NCBI GenBank assembly: GCA_028285385.1
Contig: JANQPR010000258.1
Coordinates: 30,862-94,861, forward strand
Direction: 5' to 3'
DNA length: 64,000 nucleotides
DNA from: Phycisphaera sp.
GTDB lineage: Bacteria; Planctomycetota; Phycisphaerae; Phycisphaerales; Phycisphaeraceae
The notes under the pieces were generated by a model, which did no database searches, had not been told where the DNA came from, and saw only the letters and a program-made list of their open reading frames with translations. A program made the translations under genes and the position numbers. Below are positions 34,083 to 42,448 of the stretch, one piece after another. Position 1 is the first letter of the stretch; every line of letters starts with the position of its first letter.

Positions 34083-34837
34083 GGCGATGACTCCATCGCG
34101 TCAATCGCCTTGATGCCCCATACCGCCCCCATCGCGCCGTCGTCGTTTCCTAACAACCGGCCGCCGTTAAAACTGGAGCCGGTCCCGACCCCGCCGAAGA
34201 AGAACTGCCGCAGGTACGGCAGTTTCTCCTGCTCCGGCGTCCGCCAATCCACCAGCCAGAGTGGGGACTCGGCTAGCCCCGCTTGATCGAGGAACGCCCC
34301 GTAACGCGCCGCTGCTTCAGGCCCACCGAAGAGCCAGCGCAAGAGCTCGTCCTCGGGGAACTGTGCCAAGGGGATCTTGCATATCCCGGTATGCTTCAGC
34401 CGCAGCACGCGGCGGGCTTCGGGCGCTTTTCCCGCATCCTCTTCCACCGCGGTGCGGTAGCTTTTGTACAACTCGTCCGGGAGGTGCTCGCCGAAGTAGA
34501 CCTCGAGATCCTGACGGTGCCGCGCCATCGCGACCGACGCGAACTCCGGAGACAAAAACGGCGACTCCCGCACCATCATCGCCGGCTCACCATGGGTATA
34601 AACAATCGCCTCCCGCACGAACCCGCCTGGCCCCGAAAGCGGCGGCCCGAGTCCGGCCACGATCCGTGCCGCGGCCAGCGTCGCGAAGGGAACCGGCGCC
34701 GACGCTCCCCGGGCGGACATCTCCCGCAAGGCCGCGTCGAACGGTGCGGTTACCCGGCACATCCGACCAACCCCGGCCACGTCGATCTCGGTTACTGCGG
34801 TCATGGCGTCGTTCACGTCCTGCATCCAGTTGCTCAC
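34079..34837 (-). CDS. Conserved-looking hypothetical protein coupled to the epimerase gene
   Basis: A 252-residue protein of unknown function. It begins at GTG 34837 or at the in-frame ATG 34825. No signal peptide or membrane helix is visible. Notable segments are ATLAAARIVAGLGPPLSGPGGFVREAI, HGEPAMMVRESPFLSP, ARHRQDLEVYFGEHLPDELY and the C-terminal LRQFFFGGVGTGSSFNGGRLLGNDDGAMGAVWG, which is Gly-rich. The 4-base overlap with the downstream epimerase/dehydratase gene suggests a joint function in sugar metabolism. Normal codon use argues for a real gene. Confidence 0.6.
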   Translation of the reverse strand: MSNWMQDVNDAMTAVTEIDVAGVGRMCRVTAPFDAALREMSARGASAPVPFATLAAARIVAGLGPPLSGPGGFVREAIVYTHGEPAMMVRESPFLSPEFASVAMARHRQDLEVYFGEHLPDELYKSYRTAVEEDAGKAPEARRVLRLKHTGICKIPLAQFPEDELLRWLFGGPEAAARYGAFLDQAGLAESPLWLVDWRTPEQEKLPYLRQFFFGGVGTGSSFNGGRLLGNDDGAMGAVWGIKAIDAMESSP

Positions 34838-34922
34838 GCTATCTCGCCATCACCCGGAGGCACCAACCCCCGGAGATCAAGTCATTGAAGCGCAACGCAA
34901 AGATAAAGGCAGCGGCATGGAT

Positions 34923-37900
34923 TCACTGATCGATCGTGCGGAGACTCACCCGCCCCTCGGGCGTAACCCGGTGTTGGAGGACGCGCCCCCCGGCCCGGAT
35001 CGTCAGCTCCCCCCCGCGCCACCCGAGTTCCACGGGGGCGCCGTCGGATGAACCCGACGCGTAGACGGCCCATTCGCGCGTGAAGTCGCGTAACACGCCG
35101 TCACGTTCGACACGCGGCAGGGCTTCGTCGGGCCGATAGGTCATGGTGAGTCGGCACCCGTCGGTGCCGGTCAAGGCGACCCGGCCTTGTCCGAGCCGCT
35201 CGAGGTCGACGCGCTGCCGATCGCGTACCGCTTGAATGAAAGCCTCAAACGACGCGTGCTCCGGTGCTTCACCGACCTCGACGGCCGCGCCGAGATACGC
35301 CGGTGCCTCGTCCGCCGGCTCGGCGGCCCGCAGCGATTCGTCCCAATAGCGGTTGATCCTGCCCCACTTCGCGACCAGATCCTCGGCGTCGGGCAACTCC
35401 TCGCCCAGAGGCCCGAGCCCGATCGGCCGGATCGCGAGGTAGGTCCCGTCAAGCCCGATGTACCAGCCGTCGTCTTCCAACCGGAGGTCCGCCGAGCGAG
35501 GCCATTGGAAGTAAACCGGCTCGCCGTTGTTGGGCCGCATGTAGACCGCGAGGTTGCGGTACTGCCCCATCCGGCCTTTGACGTCTTTGTAAAGCCGACC
35601 CGTGTGGTGGATAAAAACATAGTCGACGCCGCGTTGCGCGTTGTCGGCGAGCAGCCGGAACTTGCCGCCCCAGCCCTCTTCGCCGGAAAGCACGCTGTTG
35701 AGGTAGTACGTCCGGCCGAAATAGAGCGACTCGAAGTAGACCGGGTAGCCGTCCAGCCCGGGCTTCCATTGGTTGTAGTTGGGTTTGGTGTTCAGCAGTT
35801 CCACGGGCCGCTCGAACCGCTTATGAGCCAGCGCGACCAGCGCGAGCGGGGGGCGATACCGGCTGGTGATGACGACGTGGTCGTCGTAACGCGGGTCCGG
35901 ATCGGGAAGCGGGCAGTCGCCGAACCACAGGTACATCGGGTGGGCGAGGCTCGACGCGAAGGCGTGCGACGCCCCGCCGAACTCACGGCTGCCCGGGCCG
36001 ACGCCGCCGCGGTAATACTTCAGCGCCGCGCTCATCACCATCCAGTCCAGCGCGGCCTCGGCGAGGTCGCGCGCCTCGGGGTCCCGGGCGAAGTCGTAGA
36101 GGTTGAGATACGCGTTGATCGTGTGTGGCAGGTAGTTTGGCGAGTCCCACTCGCCCATGCCGAAGTGGTAGAGGTTGCGTACCCAAAGCCGGATCTTTTC
36201 TTTGTAGATGCGACGGGTGAGTTCGTTGCCGGTCTCCTCGGCCATGAGGTAGACGCTGGTCTCGCGCATGGCGCGGAGGTTGTCGTTGTTGCGGGTGTCG
36301 ACCCAGGTGCCGCTGATCTTGGGGCCGAAGCCGTCGTCCTTGATGCCGCTGCCGTCCCCGATGCCCCCGGTGCCCCTGCCGTAAAGCGGGTGGGGGTTCG
36401 GGTTGGCCTCGCGCTCGGCTTCCTCTTGGACCTGCCAGCCTTGGCGGGCGTATTGCGCGGCCCATGACCGCCAAGCCTCGGCGTCTTCGCCGAAGTCTTC
36501 ACCTGTCATGGTGGTCATTGCCTTGATGGCGTAGGCACGCACCCGCGGGTCGGGGCAGTCGGTGAGTTGAGCGAGTTCAAAGCGGGGGAGCGGGTCGGAC
36601 GCGGTCCAGATCTTGGCCGCGTCGTACATACGTTGCCGGTAGTCGGGGTCGAGCAGATCACCGAGCAGGAAGTACTTGCGGACCTGTTGCTTGATCGTGA
36701 AACTCCAGAACCAATCGATGCCGAGGGTGTGGGCGTGGTCGGTTTCGGCGAAGCGGTCCTCGGCCTGGAGCAAGGCGAGACCGCGGGCACGATCGCCCGC
36801 AAGCACCTGCGTTATCGCGGCCGGATAACTGTATTTCTCATCGCTCTGGTAGGTATCTCGGGAGCCGGCACGGACCTGAGACTCGAAGTAGTCCCGCGCC
36901 CGCAACCAGAAGGCGTCTTCGAGATCCGCCGGCCAATCGGTCTGCTTCGCACCCGTGGGCGTCGCGCGACTGCGGAGTGATTCGACGGCGTGACGGATCG
37001 CCGAGAGCGACGCGGCATAGAACCGGACCTCGTCCATATCCTTTTCATCGAGACGGAGGCGCAGCGGGAGGGGCGGGTGGTCGGCCGGCAGGGCCCACTC
37101 AGCCCCGATCCGGCCGCGGGTGTCCCGCCAGACGGATTCCCCGACCGTATCGCCGTTGGCGTCGATCAAGAAGCATCGGCGGCCGCGTTGGGCTTCGGTC
37201 GCCAGGACGTTGACCCGCACCGCCCCGTCTTCGGCGAAACGGCCGAAGGCCAACACCGTTCGTGGGCCCGAGGCGTGCTCGGAAAGTCGGACGGTGTACC
37301 GCCCGAGCGTGGGGCCCCAGCCTCGGTAATCCGTATTCCAAAACAAGCCTTTACGGTCACGCTGATCATCGCGATCCCGCACCGCGACCTGAAACCCCAG
37401 CGTGTCCCCGAGGCTCAGCGGCGACGCTCCCAAGACCGCCCAAGGCAACCGCACCTCCAACGTGTAGCCCTCACCCTCAGCGTGTGATGTGACCGCCAGT
37501 TCCGGGTCTTGCGCCGGGTCGCTTTCATCGTCTCCCCCGCCCCACCACTGCGCCTTTTTTTCGCCGGCTCTCGGGCGGATCAGCAACCCAAACACGTCGG
37601 GCGTCGTCACATCGCGGGCCAGGATGACTTCCACGGAGTCGCCCCGCCAGTAGTGCTCGGGGTCTTCCCACGCAACGTCGTCGTGGACCTGCAGCAATAG
37701 CACCAGGCCTTCGGCCGTCCAGGCGAGGCGGGCCCGGACGCTCAGGTCTTCGGGGGCATATTGCTCTCCATCGGAGGTCAGCATCAACCCCAAGTCGAAC
37801 CCGTCTTGGCCCCAATCCTCGGCTTGTCCGTCGATATCAAGGGCGTTGAGTTGGGGGACATCCCAGACCAAACTTGGGGGCGCCGCTTCGCCCGGCCCAA

Positions 37901-37955
37901 CGGCCATGACCCCCGAAAGCGCTGTGGCCCACCCCCGAAGCCAGACCTTCATCAT
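34923..37955 (-). CDS. Large secreted protein with N-terminal CBM9-like domain; candidate polysaccharide-active enzyme
   Basis: A 1010-residue protein. ATG 37955 has GAGGAA upstream and is followed by a signal peptide ending near PGEA. The open frame continuing to 38726 crosses the promoter region and is rejected. Residues ~30-190 look like a CBM9/DOMON-type sugar-binding domain (DIDGQAEDWGQDGFDLG, ARLAWTAEGLVLLLQVHDDVAWEDPEHYWRGDSVEVILA). The remaining ~750 residues are helix-rich and then beta-rich, resembling the alpha/alpha-toroid plus beta-sandwich arrangement of polysaccharide lyases, with Tyr/His-bearing stretches (FGMGEWDSPNYLPHTINAY, VYFESLYFGRTYYLNSVLSGEEGWGG). No family was recognised with certainty. 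Operator site 2 lies upstream. Confidence 0.65.
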   Translation of the reverse strand: MMKVWLRGWATALSGVMAVGPGEAAPPSLVWDVPQLNALDIDGQAEDWGQDGFDLGLMLTSDGEQYAPEDLSVRARLAWTAEGLVLLLQVHDDVAWEDPEHYWRGDSVEVILARDVTTPDVFGLLIRPRAGEKKAQWWGGGDDESDPAQDPELAVTSHAEGEGYTLEVRLPWAVLGASPLSLGDTLGFQVAVRDRDDQRDRKGLFWNTDYRGWGPTLGRYTVRLSEHASGPRTVLAFGRFAEDGAVRVNVLATEAQRGRRCFLIDANGDTVGESVWRDTRGRIGAEWALPADHPPLPLRLRLDEKDMDEVRFYAASLSAIRHAVESLRSRATPTGAKQTDWPADLEDAFWLRARDYFESQVRAGSRDTYQSDEKYSYPAAITQVLAGDRARGLALLQAEDRFAETDHAHTLGIDWFWSFTIKQQVRKYFLLGDLLDPDYRQRMYDAAKIWTASDPLPRFELAQLTDCPDPRVRAYAIKAMTTMTGEDFGEDAEAWRSWAAQYARQGWQVQEEAEREANPNPHPLYGRGTGGIGDGSGIKDDGFGPKISGTWVDTRNNDNLRAMRETSVYLMAEETGNELTRRIYKEKIRLWVRNLYHFGMGEWDSPNYLPHTINAYLNLYDFARDPEARDLAEAALDWMVMSAALKYYRGGVGPGSREFGGASHAFASSLAHPMYLWFGDCPLPDPDPRYDDHVVITSRYRPPLALVALAHKRFERPVELLNTKPNYNQWKPGLDGYPVYFESLYFGRTYYLNSVLSGEEGWGGKFRLLADNAQRGVDYVFIHHTGRLYKDVKGRMGQYRNLAVYMRPNNGEPVYFQWPRSADLRLEDDGWYIGLDGTYLAIRPIGLGPLGEELPDAEDLVAKWGRINRYWDESLRAAEPADEAPAYLGAAVEVGEAPEHASFEAFIQAVRDRQRVDLERLGQGRVALTGTDGCRLTMTYRPDEALPRVERDGVLRDFTREWAVYASGSSDGAPVELGWRGGELTIRAGGRVLQHRVTPEGRVSLRTIDQ

Positions 37956-38070
37956 GGAGTTCCTCGCGTGTGTGGGAATCGGGTCGCTCGATCCGTGTGC
38001 TCGGCCGAACGTGGGACGCAAGCTAGACACCGCTTGAATGAACACGCCTAGTCCGGAACACAGAAATCCA

Positions 38071-38100
38071 TTGACGACACACATTATAACGTTAATATAG
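38071..38100. promoter_or_regulatory. AACGTT-centred operator site 2 with promoter
   Basis: CATTATAACGTTAATATAG with AACGTT at 38088-38093. For the rightward PEP-CTERM gene, a -35 TTGACG (38071-38076) and -10 TAATAT (38093-38098) fit with a 16-base spacer. The -10 starts on the last T of AACGTT. In the leftward direction the same register yields a perfect TATAAT for the CBM9-like gene. The reverse complement is identical to site 3 over 18 bases. Confidence 0.7.
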
Positions 38101-38147
38101 AGGTGGTTGAGATCACACCTCTGGCTCACATCTGAAAGGTTTTTGTC

Positions 38148-39710
38148 ATGCACGGGCGCGATTGGTTTCTTAGTTACGCGGCGGGGGCTGCGTGTTGGCT
38201 GCTCGCGACGGACGTGTCCCCGGCAACGCCCAACACCGGCGTCAGCATCCAGCAGGCCAACCCCAACTGGGTTGCGTTCCAAGCGGTCGATACGTTCGGG
38301 TATGTCGATGTCGGCTCGGGATACCGCACGGCGGACACCTGGGACACCGCTTACGTCGGCAACTCGTTCGATGGTCAACCGTTGGTGACCAATTCTTCCC
38401 AGGGGTCGCTGCTTGCGTACTCCATTACGTTCAACACCCCGGGCACCTACCACCTCTACGAGCGTTTGAGCCTGCTCAACATCGACGGCGGCGGGGACGA
38501 CGAGACCGCATCTTCCTACGCCAATAACAACTCGGTGTTCCTGCCTCACGCCTTCGACGATTTCAACGTCGGCGACAAGCCGGGTGTGGACGGTTCGTTG
38601 GCGGTCTCCCGGCGAAACATCTTTGACAACTCGCAGTGGCCGTTCCCCCACGGCGGGCATTACGCGTGGAGCATCACCGAACTCGGCGATTTCACGGGGA
38701 CGCAGCCCAATGGCGTGATCTACCACAACTACTCGGTCTTCCCGTCACATCAGTTGGAGGTCACCCAGGCCGATATCGACGCGGGCGGCGCGAAGACGCT
38801 CTACATCAAGTCGCGGGAGCGTGGCTTCGCGCTCGACGCCTTCGCCTTGGTCAACCAGGACCACTTGCCCGTGGCCGGCGACGACGGCTACCACCCCGAG
38901 TACGACGGGGCGTTTCTCGATCAGTACTACCTCGACACGATCACCATCGGTGAGGTTGGTGCCAAGTTTTACGAAGCCGACGTCCGGCGTTTCGACTGGA
39001 CCGGTGACGGCGTGCCCGACGCTACGGAGGCGCACCCCATCCACTTCGAAGGCGGCTGGGAGTACAAGGGGCAGCACTACGACGTGTTCTCGCTGGACCT
39101 AGTGGTCCCGGGAACCGGTGAGGGCGACACCCACCCGGACACGGGAATCGACGTGAACGGCCGGCTCTTCGAGACCCACTTCGGCGGCCACGATCCCGAC
39201 GGCGGGGCGGACCAGCCGTTCCTCGACGCGTTGTTCCTCACGGACTACGACCTCGACGGCACCCTCGGCGTGCCCGACATGGACCAACTCAGTCTCGCGG
39301 TGGCGAGTGGCTCCGCGGCGACGGAGTTCGATGTCAACCGAGACGGCGTGGTCGATGCCGGCGATGTGGGCTACTGGGCGCAGGTTGTGTTCGGCAGCGT
39401 GGGGGGGGACGCGAACCTAGACTTTCTGCTGGACGACACCGACCTCGACGCGCTGGCTCTCTCGTGGCAGATGTCGTCCCAAGGGTGGTCCCAAGGCGAC
39501 TTCGATGCCGATGGTTTTTCGGGTCCCGCGGACCTGACGATCCTCGAGGCGAGTTGGCTGGGCCTGAACGGCGGCGGTGCCGCGGCGTTCGACGCCGCGT
39601 GGACGGCGGCGTTGGCACGTGTCCCGGAACCGACGGCCGCCTTGGGCGGCGTACTCGCCGCGGTTGCGCTCCGGCCGATCCGACGGGATCGGAGTTCCCG
39701 CCAGGCTTGA
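38148..39710 (+). CDS. PEP-CTERM surface protein with lectin-like N-terminal domain
   Basis: A 520-residue protein with ATG 38148 behind GAAAGG. A signal-peptide-like start (WFLSYAAGAACWLLATDVSP) is followed by a beta-sandwich of about 220 residues (FNTPGTYHLYERLSLL..., KTLYIKSRERGFALDAFALV) that resembles carbohydrate-binding modules. Dockerin-like Ca-binding repeats follow (DYDLDGTLGVPDMD, DVNRDGVVDAGDVG, DANLDFLLDDTDLD, DFDADGFSGPADLT). The protein ends with VPEP, a hydrophobic run and RRDR. It is likely a surface glycan-binding protein. Unlike the 1-7 kb PEP-CTERM genes, its repeats are not of the GQVEQGDLD type. Operator site 2 overlaps its promoter. Confidence 0.8.
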   Translation: MHGRDWFLSYAAGAACWLLATDVSPATPNTGVSIQQANPNWVAFQAVDTFGYVDVGSGYRTADTWDTAYVGNSFDGQPLVTNSSQGSLLAYSITFNTPGTYHLYERLSLLNIDGGGDDETASSYANNNSVFLPHAFDDFNVGDKPGVDGSLAVSRRNIFDNSQWPFPHGGHYAWSITELGDFTGTQPNGVIYHNYSVFPSHQLEVTQADIDAGGAKTLYIKSRERGFALDAFALVNQDHLPVAGDDGYHPEYDGAFLDQYYLDTITIGEVGAKFYEADVRRFDWTGDGVPDATEAHPIHFEGGWEYKGQHYDVFSLDLVVPGTGEGDTHPDTGIDVNGRLFETHFGGHDPDGGADQPFLDALFLTDYDLDGTLGVPDMDQLSLAVASGSAATEFDVNRDGVVDAGDVGYWAQVVFGSVGGDANLDFLLDDTDLDALALSWQMSSQGWSQGDFDADGFSGPADLTILEASWLGLNGGGAAAFDAAWTAALARVPEPTAALGGVLAAVALRPIRRDRSSRQA

Positions 39711-39744
39711 CCAGGCTTCTCTGTGATCGCTACGTTGCGGGGCG

Positions 39745-39775
39745 TTGCGTTCGGGCTATATTAACGTTATAATTT
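39745..39775 (+). promoter_or_regulatory. AACGTT-centred operator site 3 with near-consensus promoter
   Basis: CTATATTAACGTTATAAT at 39756-39773, with AACGTT at 39763-39768 and a perfect -10 TATAAT at 39768-39773. TTGCGT at 39745-39750 is the -35 with a 17-base spacer. The predicted transcript starts about 105 bases before the LamG/DUF1961-like gene and would run through the second ABC importer operon. Confidence 0.72.
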
Positions 39776-39884
39776 TGCTTATGGGCAGTTTTGAGCGGTC
39801 CTTCCACTCGGATCGCCGCCTGGATCAGTCCCAATCTCATCTCGGTTTACGGTCGGCTGCACCACGTCCCTTCCCGGCTTCAGG

Positions 39885-41429
39885 ATGACTCCGCGGATGG
39901 CCAGTTTCTCCACCTCTTCGCCCAACACCCCTCCGACGGCCTTTGACTTACCCGTAATCCGGTTCGATCCGGCAGCCGGGCTTGAGCCGCTCGACCTCGA
40001 TGGCCCGTGGGCTCGGTTCGACGCCCACGGGCGCTGCGGGCTGAAAGCGGGCAGCGTGCGCAGCCGGTGGCGGATCCCGCATCACACCGTGAAGCAACGG
40101 CAAGGCAGCCTTGTCTTCTGGGTCATGCCGTTTGAGGACCTGGGTCCCGTCCCGCGGTTCCCTCACCTCGATCAGCACGAGAAGGACTACGAGATCCACC
40201 CGTTGCTCAGCGACACCGCTGAGGTACGCAACCGTGCCGGCGCCAACTTTCAGCTCCGCTACACGACGGACTGGTGGCGGAACCTGTCGGCTCAGTTCAT
40301 CGCGTTGGGTGATGAACGCGAAGGGCACAAGGCGTGCATCGCCCCGGACCACCTGACGTTGCGCGGGGGCGTGTGGTACCAGCTCGGGGTCTCGTGGGAC
40401 CGAGACGCCGGTCGGTATCGCCTTTTCGTGAACGGCGTCCGGGTCGATGCGGAGTCGCCCTGGGTCCCATATGTCGACGCGCCGTGCGGGGAGACGTTGT
40501 ACGCCGGCACGACGGCGTTCGCGTTGGGGGCACTTGAGTTCTATGGACACGCCGGAGACGACGACGCATTCGTTGAACTTTACGCACGCCAACGCGTGGG
40601 GGGGCGAGGCGTCGACGAAGTCGACCGCGATTTGCGTCGGATGTTCGAGGGTGAAGGCCTCGCGCCGTTTTCATGGTCGCCCGACGAAAGTTGGGGCAAG
40701 CGCGTTGAGTTGTCGTTGACCGAGCCGGAGCAGGCTGAGTGTTTCTACGTCCAGGGCCAGCATGATGCCCACGCGTTCACCGATGAAGGGCTGGTCATCC
40801 AGACCAGCGACACGCCGCCCTGGAAGGGCGCCTTCGGTTACAACCGCTGTGAGAACTACCTGTGGCTTGAGGAAACCTTCGAGGGTGACATCGCCGTCGA
40901 GTTCGACTTCCAGGTCCGTCGGCCCAACGGGCTTGCGCTAATCATGTTCCACGCCTCGGGGATGCAGCGCGAAGACTTCATGGCCGACTACGAGCGCCGC
41001 ACGAATGGGTCCATGGGCATGGTGTGCTGGGAGAACGTCCGGAACTACCACTGGGAGTTCTACCGGGAGATCGACAACTGTCGGAACGACTGTGAGTCGC
41101 ACCTGCTGGTGAAGAATCCCTGGATGGCCGGGCTGGCCTACCAGTGTCGGCCGGATCACTTGAAGCGGGACGAATGGCACCGATTGCGGTTGGTGCAGGA
41201 GGGCCGGCGGCTGCGTGGCGCGATCGACGGCGTGTGCATCTTCGACGTGGTAGACGCCCCCGACACGTATACGGGTCCGGCTTACCACTTCGGGCGTTTT
41301 GCCCTGCGTTGCAAGTACAAAACGCACATGGTGTTCCGCAACCTCGTCGTGTGGACGCGGCCCCCAAGCGGTTGGGTTGTCCTGGATCAGACGGGCGACG
41401 GACACCCAGAACGACGAGTCGCGACATGA
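39885..41429 (+). CDS. Two-domain concanavalin-like protein (LamG-like plus DUF1961-like)
   Basis: About 514 residues from ATG 39885, or 510 from ATG 39897. Residues ~30-240 form a LamG/concanavalin-like beta-sandwich (LVFWVMPFEDLGPVPRF, LRGGVWYQLGVSWDRDAGRYRLFVNGVRV). Residues ~280-490 resemble the DUF1961/YesU group, also a jelly roll (AFTDEGLVIQTSD, NYLWLEETFEGDIAVEFDFQV, KRDEWHRLRLVQEGRRLRGAIDGVCIFDVVD). No signal peptide is seen, so the protein may be cytoplasmic. Lectin-like or lyase-like roles are both possible. Its stop overlaps the next start (ATGA), making it the first gene of the importer operon at 41.4-46.7 kb. Confidence 0.7.
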   Translation: MTPRMASFSTSSPNTPPTAFDLPVIRFDPAAGLEPLDLDGPWARFDAHGRCGLKAGSVRSRWRIPHHTVKQRQGSLVFWVMPFEDLGPVPRFPHLDQHEKDYEIHPLLSDTAEVRNRAGANFQLRYTTDWWRNLSAQFIALGDEREGHKACIAPDHLTLRGGVWYQLGVSWDRDAGRYRLFVNGVRVDAESPWVPYVDAPCGETLYAGTTAFALGALEFYGHAGDDDAFVELYARQRVGGRGVDEVDRDLRRMFEGEGLAPFSWSPDESWGKRVELSLTEPEQAECFYVQGQHDAHAFTDEGLVIQTSDTPPWKGAFGYNRCENYLWLEETFEGDIAVEFDFQVRRPNGLALIMFHASGMQREDFMADYERRTNGSMGMVCWENVRNYHWEFYREIDNCRNDCESHLLVKNPWMAGLAYQCRPDHLKRDEWHRLRLVQEGRRLRGAIDGVCIFDVVDAPDTYTGPAYHFGRFALRCKYKTHMVFRNLVVWTRPPSGWVVLDQTGDGHPERRVAT

Positions 41430-42448
41430 TGAGGAAAGTAGGCGGAACCAACTCTCGCTTGGGTTCAGCGTGTCGAGTCGCGTTCATACTCGTTCTCTTG
41501 TCTTCGGGTTTGGCGGTCGCCGCGTCGGCCAAACCTTCGGCTGAGGAACGAGTGGACGCTGCGTTGCAGGACCTCTCGCTGCTGAACGTCGACGCGGCTT
41601 ACCGTGCGTTGGCGGCGGTGAGGCGGGGATGGGAGCCGCACGGCGACGATCATGAGCTGTGGCTCCGCGCAACCTTGGCTCAAGCGATGGCCGCCTACGC
41701 GCTCAGCCCCGCGACGCCGGAGCGGGTCTCTGAGGCCGTCGGCCTGTACGCGTTGCTCCTCGAGAACACGCAGGACCCCGGATACGCCGCCCGCGCCTGG
41801 ATCGAACTGGGGCGGATCGCGGAGGTCCGCGACTTCGCCGACGACCTGGTCGACCTCGAGCGGGCCCGAGGTCATTATCGGCAAGTGCTGGACGAATGGC
41901 CGGAGTCCCGAGTCGCCGATGAAGCGGCGCTGTGGTACGCGGGCACGTACGTCCGGAACCCCGCGGATGAGGAGAGCGTTCGGGCCGGCGTGGCGTTCCT
42001 CGAGTCGTGGGCCACGGCCCGGCCGGACTCGGCGTATCGCTCGGTGTACTTCGAGTGGCTGGGTTGGGTTCAACGCCGCATGCTCGGCGATTCCGCTGCT
42101 GCCGTCGCCGCGCTGCGTCGAGCGGTCGACGCGGGGATTGTGGACCCCACGGCGCTGCCTATGCGGTACTGGACCATCGCATCGCTCAGCGAGAACGAGC
42201 TCGACGACCCGGCGACCGCCGTGGAGTTCTATCGGCGGGTCATCCTCGAGGCCCCGCGGAGCGGCCGGACGTTCGAAGCCCAACTGGCGCTGCGGCGGTT
42301 GGCCGCCGCTCACCCCGAGCTGAACGTCGAAGTGCCCGAGTTGATCAATCCGCTCAAGACGACGGGGTCGGCCGGGGCAAGCGGGGCGGTGGATTCGGGG
42401 GACACGACGCGAGAGGCCGACGGGCCGAGCCCGGAGCAAGCGCCATGA
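41426..42448 (+). CDS. Exported TPR-like protein of an ABC importer operon
   Basis: A 340-residue protein starting at ATG 41426, which overlaps the previous stop by 4 bases. The N-terminus has basic residues and then VAFILVLLSSGLAVAASA, a signal peptide. The rest is built of helical TPR-like repeats (AAYRALAAVRRGWE, ARAWIELGRIAEV, RGHYRQVLDEWPESRVADEAALWYAGTYV, AAVAALRRAVDAG), ending in a disordered Gly/Ser/Pro tail. It overlaps the binding-protein gene by 4 bases. A TPR subunit inside a sugar importer operon is uncommon; it may help hold or present the binding protein in the periplasm. Confidence 0.75.
   Translation: MMRKVGGTNSRLGSACRVAFILVLLSSGLAVAASAKPSAEERVDAALQDLSLLNVDAAYRALAAVRRGWEPHGDDHELWLRATLAQAMAAYALSPATPERVSEAVGLYALLLENTQDPGYAARAWIELGRIAEVRDFADDLVDLERARGHYRQVLDEWPESRVADEAALWYAGTYVRNPADEESVRAGVAFLESWATARPDSAYRSVYFEWLGWVQRRMLGDSAAAVAALRRAVDAGIVDPTALPMRYWTIASLSENELDDPATAVEFYRRVILEAPRSGRTFEAQLALRRLAAAHPELNVEVPELINPLKTTGSAGASGAVDSGDTTREADGPSPEQAP

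Noticed and set aside
35187..36467. 426-residue plus-strand open frame
   Set aside because: It is antisense to the CBM9-like protein gene and has Arg/Val/Gly-rich, motif-free sequence.
37956..38726. Upstream extension of the CBM9-like gene
   Set aside because: It runs through operator site 2 and part of the divergent PEP-CTERM gene. A good Shine-Dalgarno and signal peptide mark the start at 37955.
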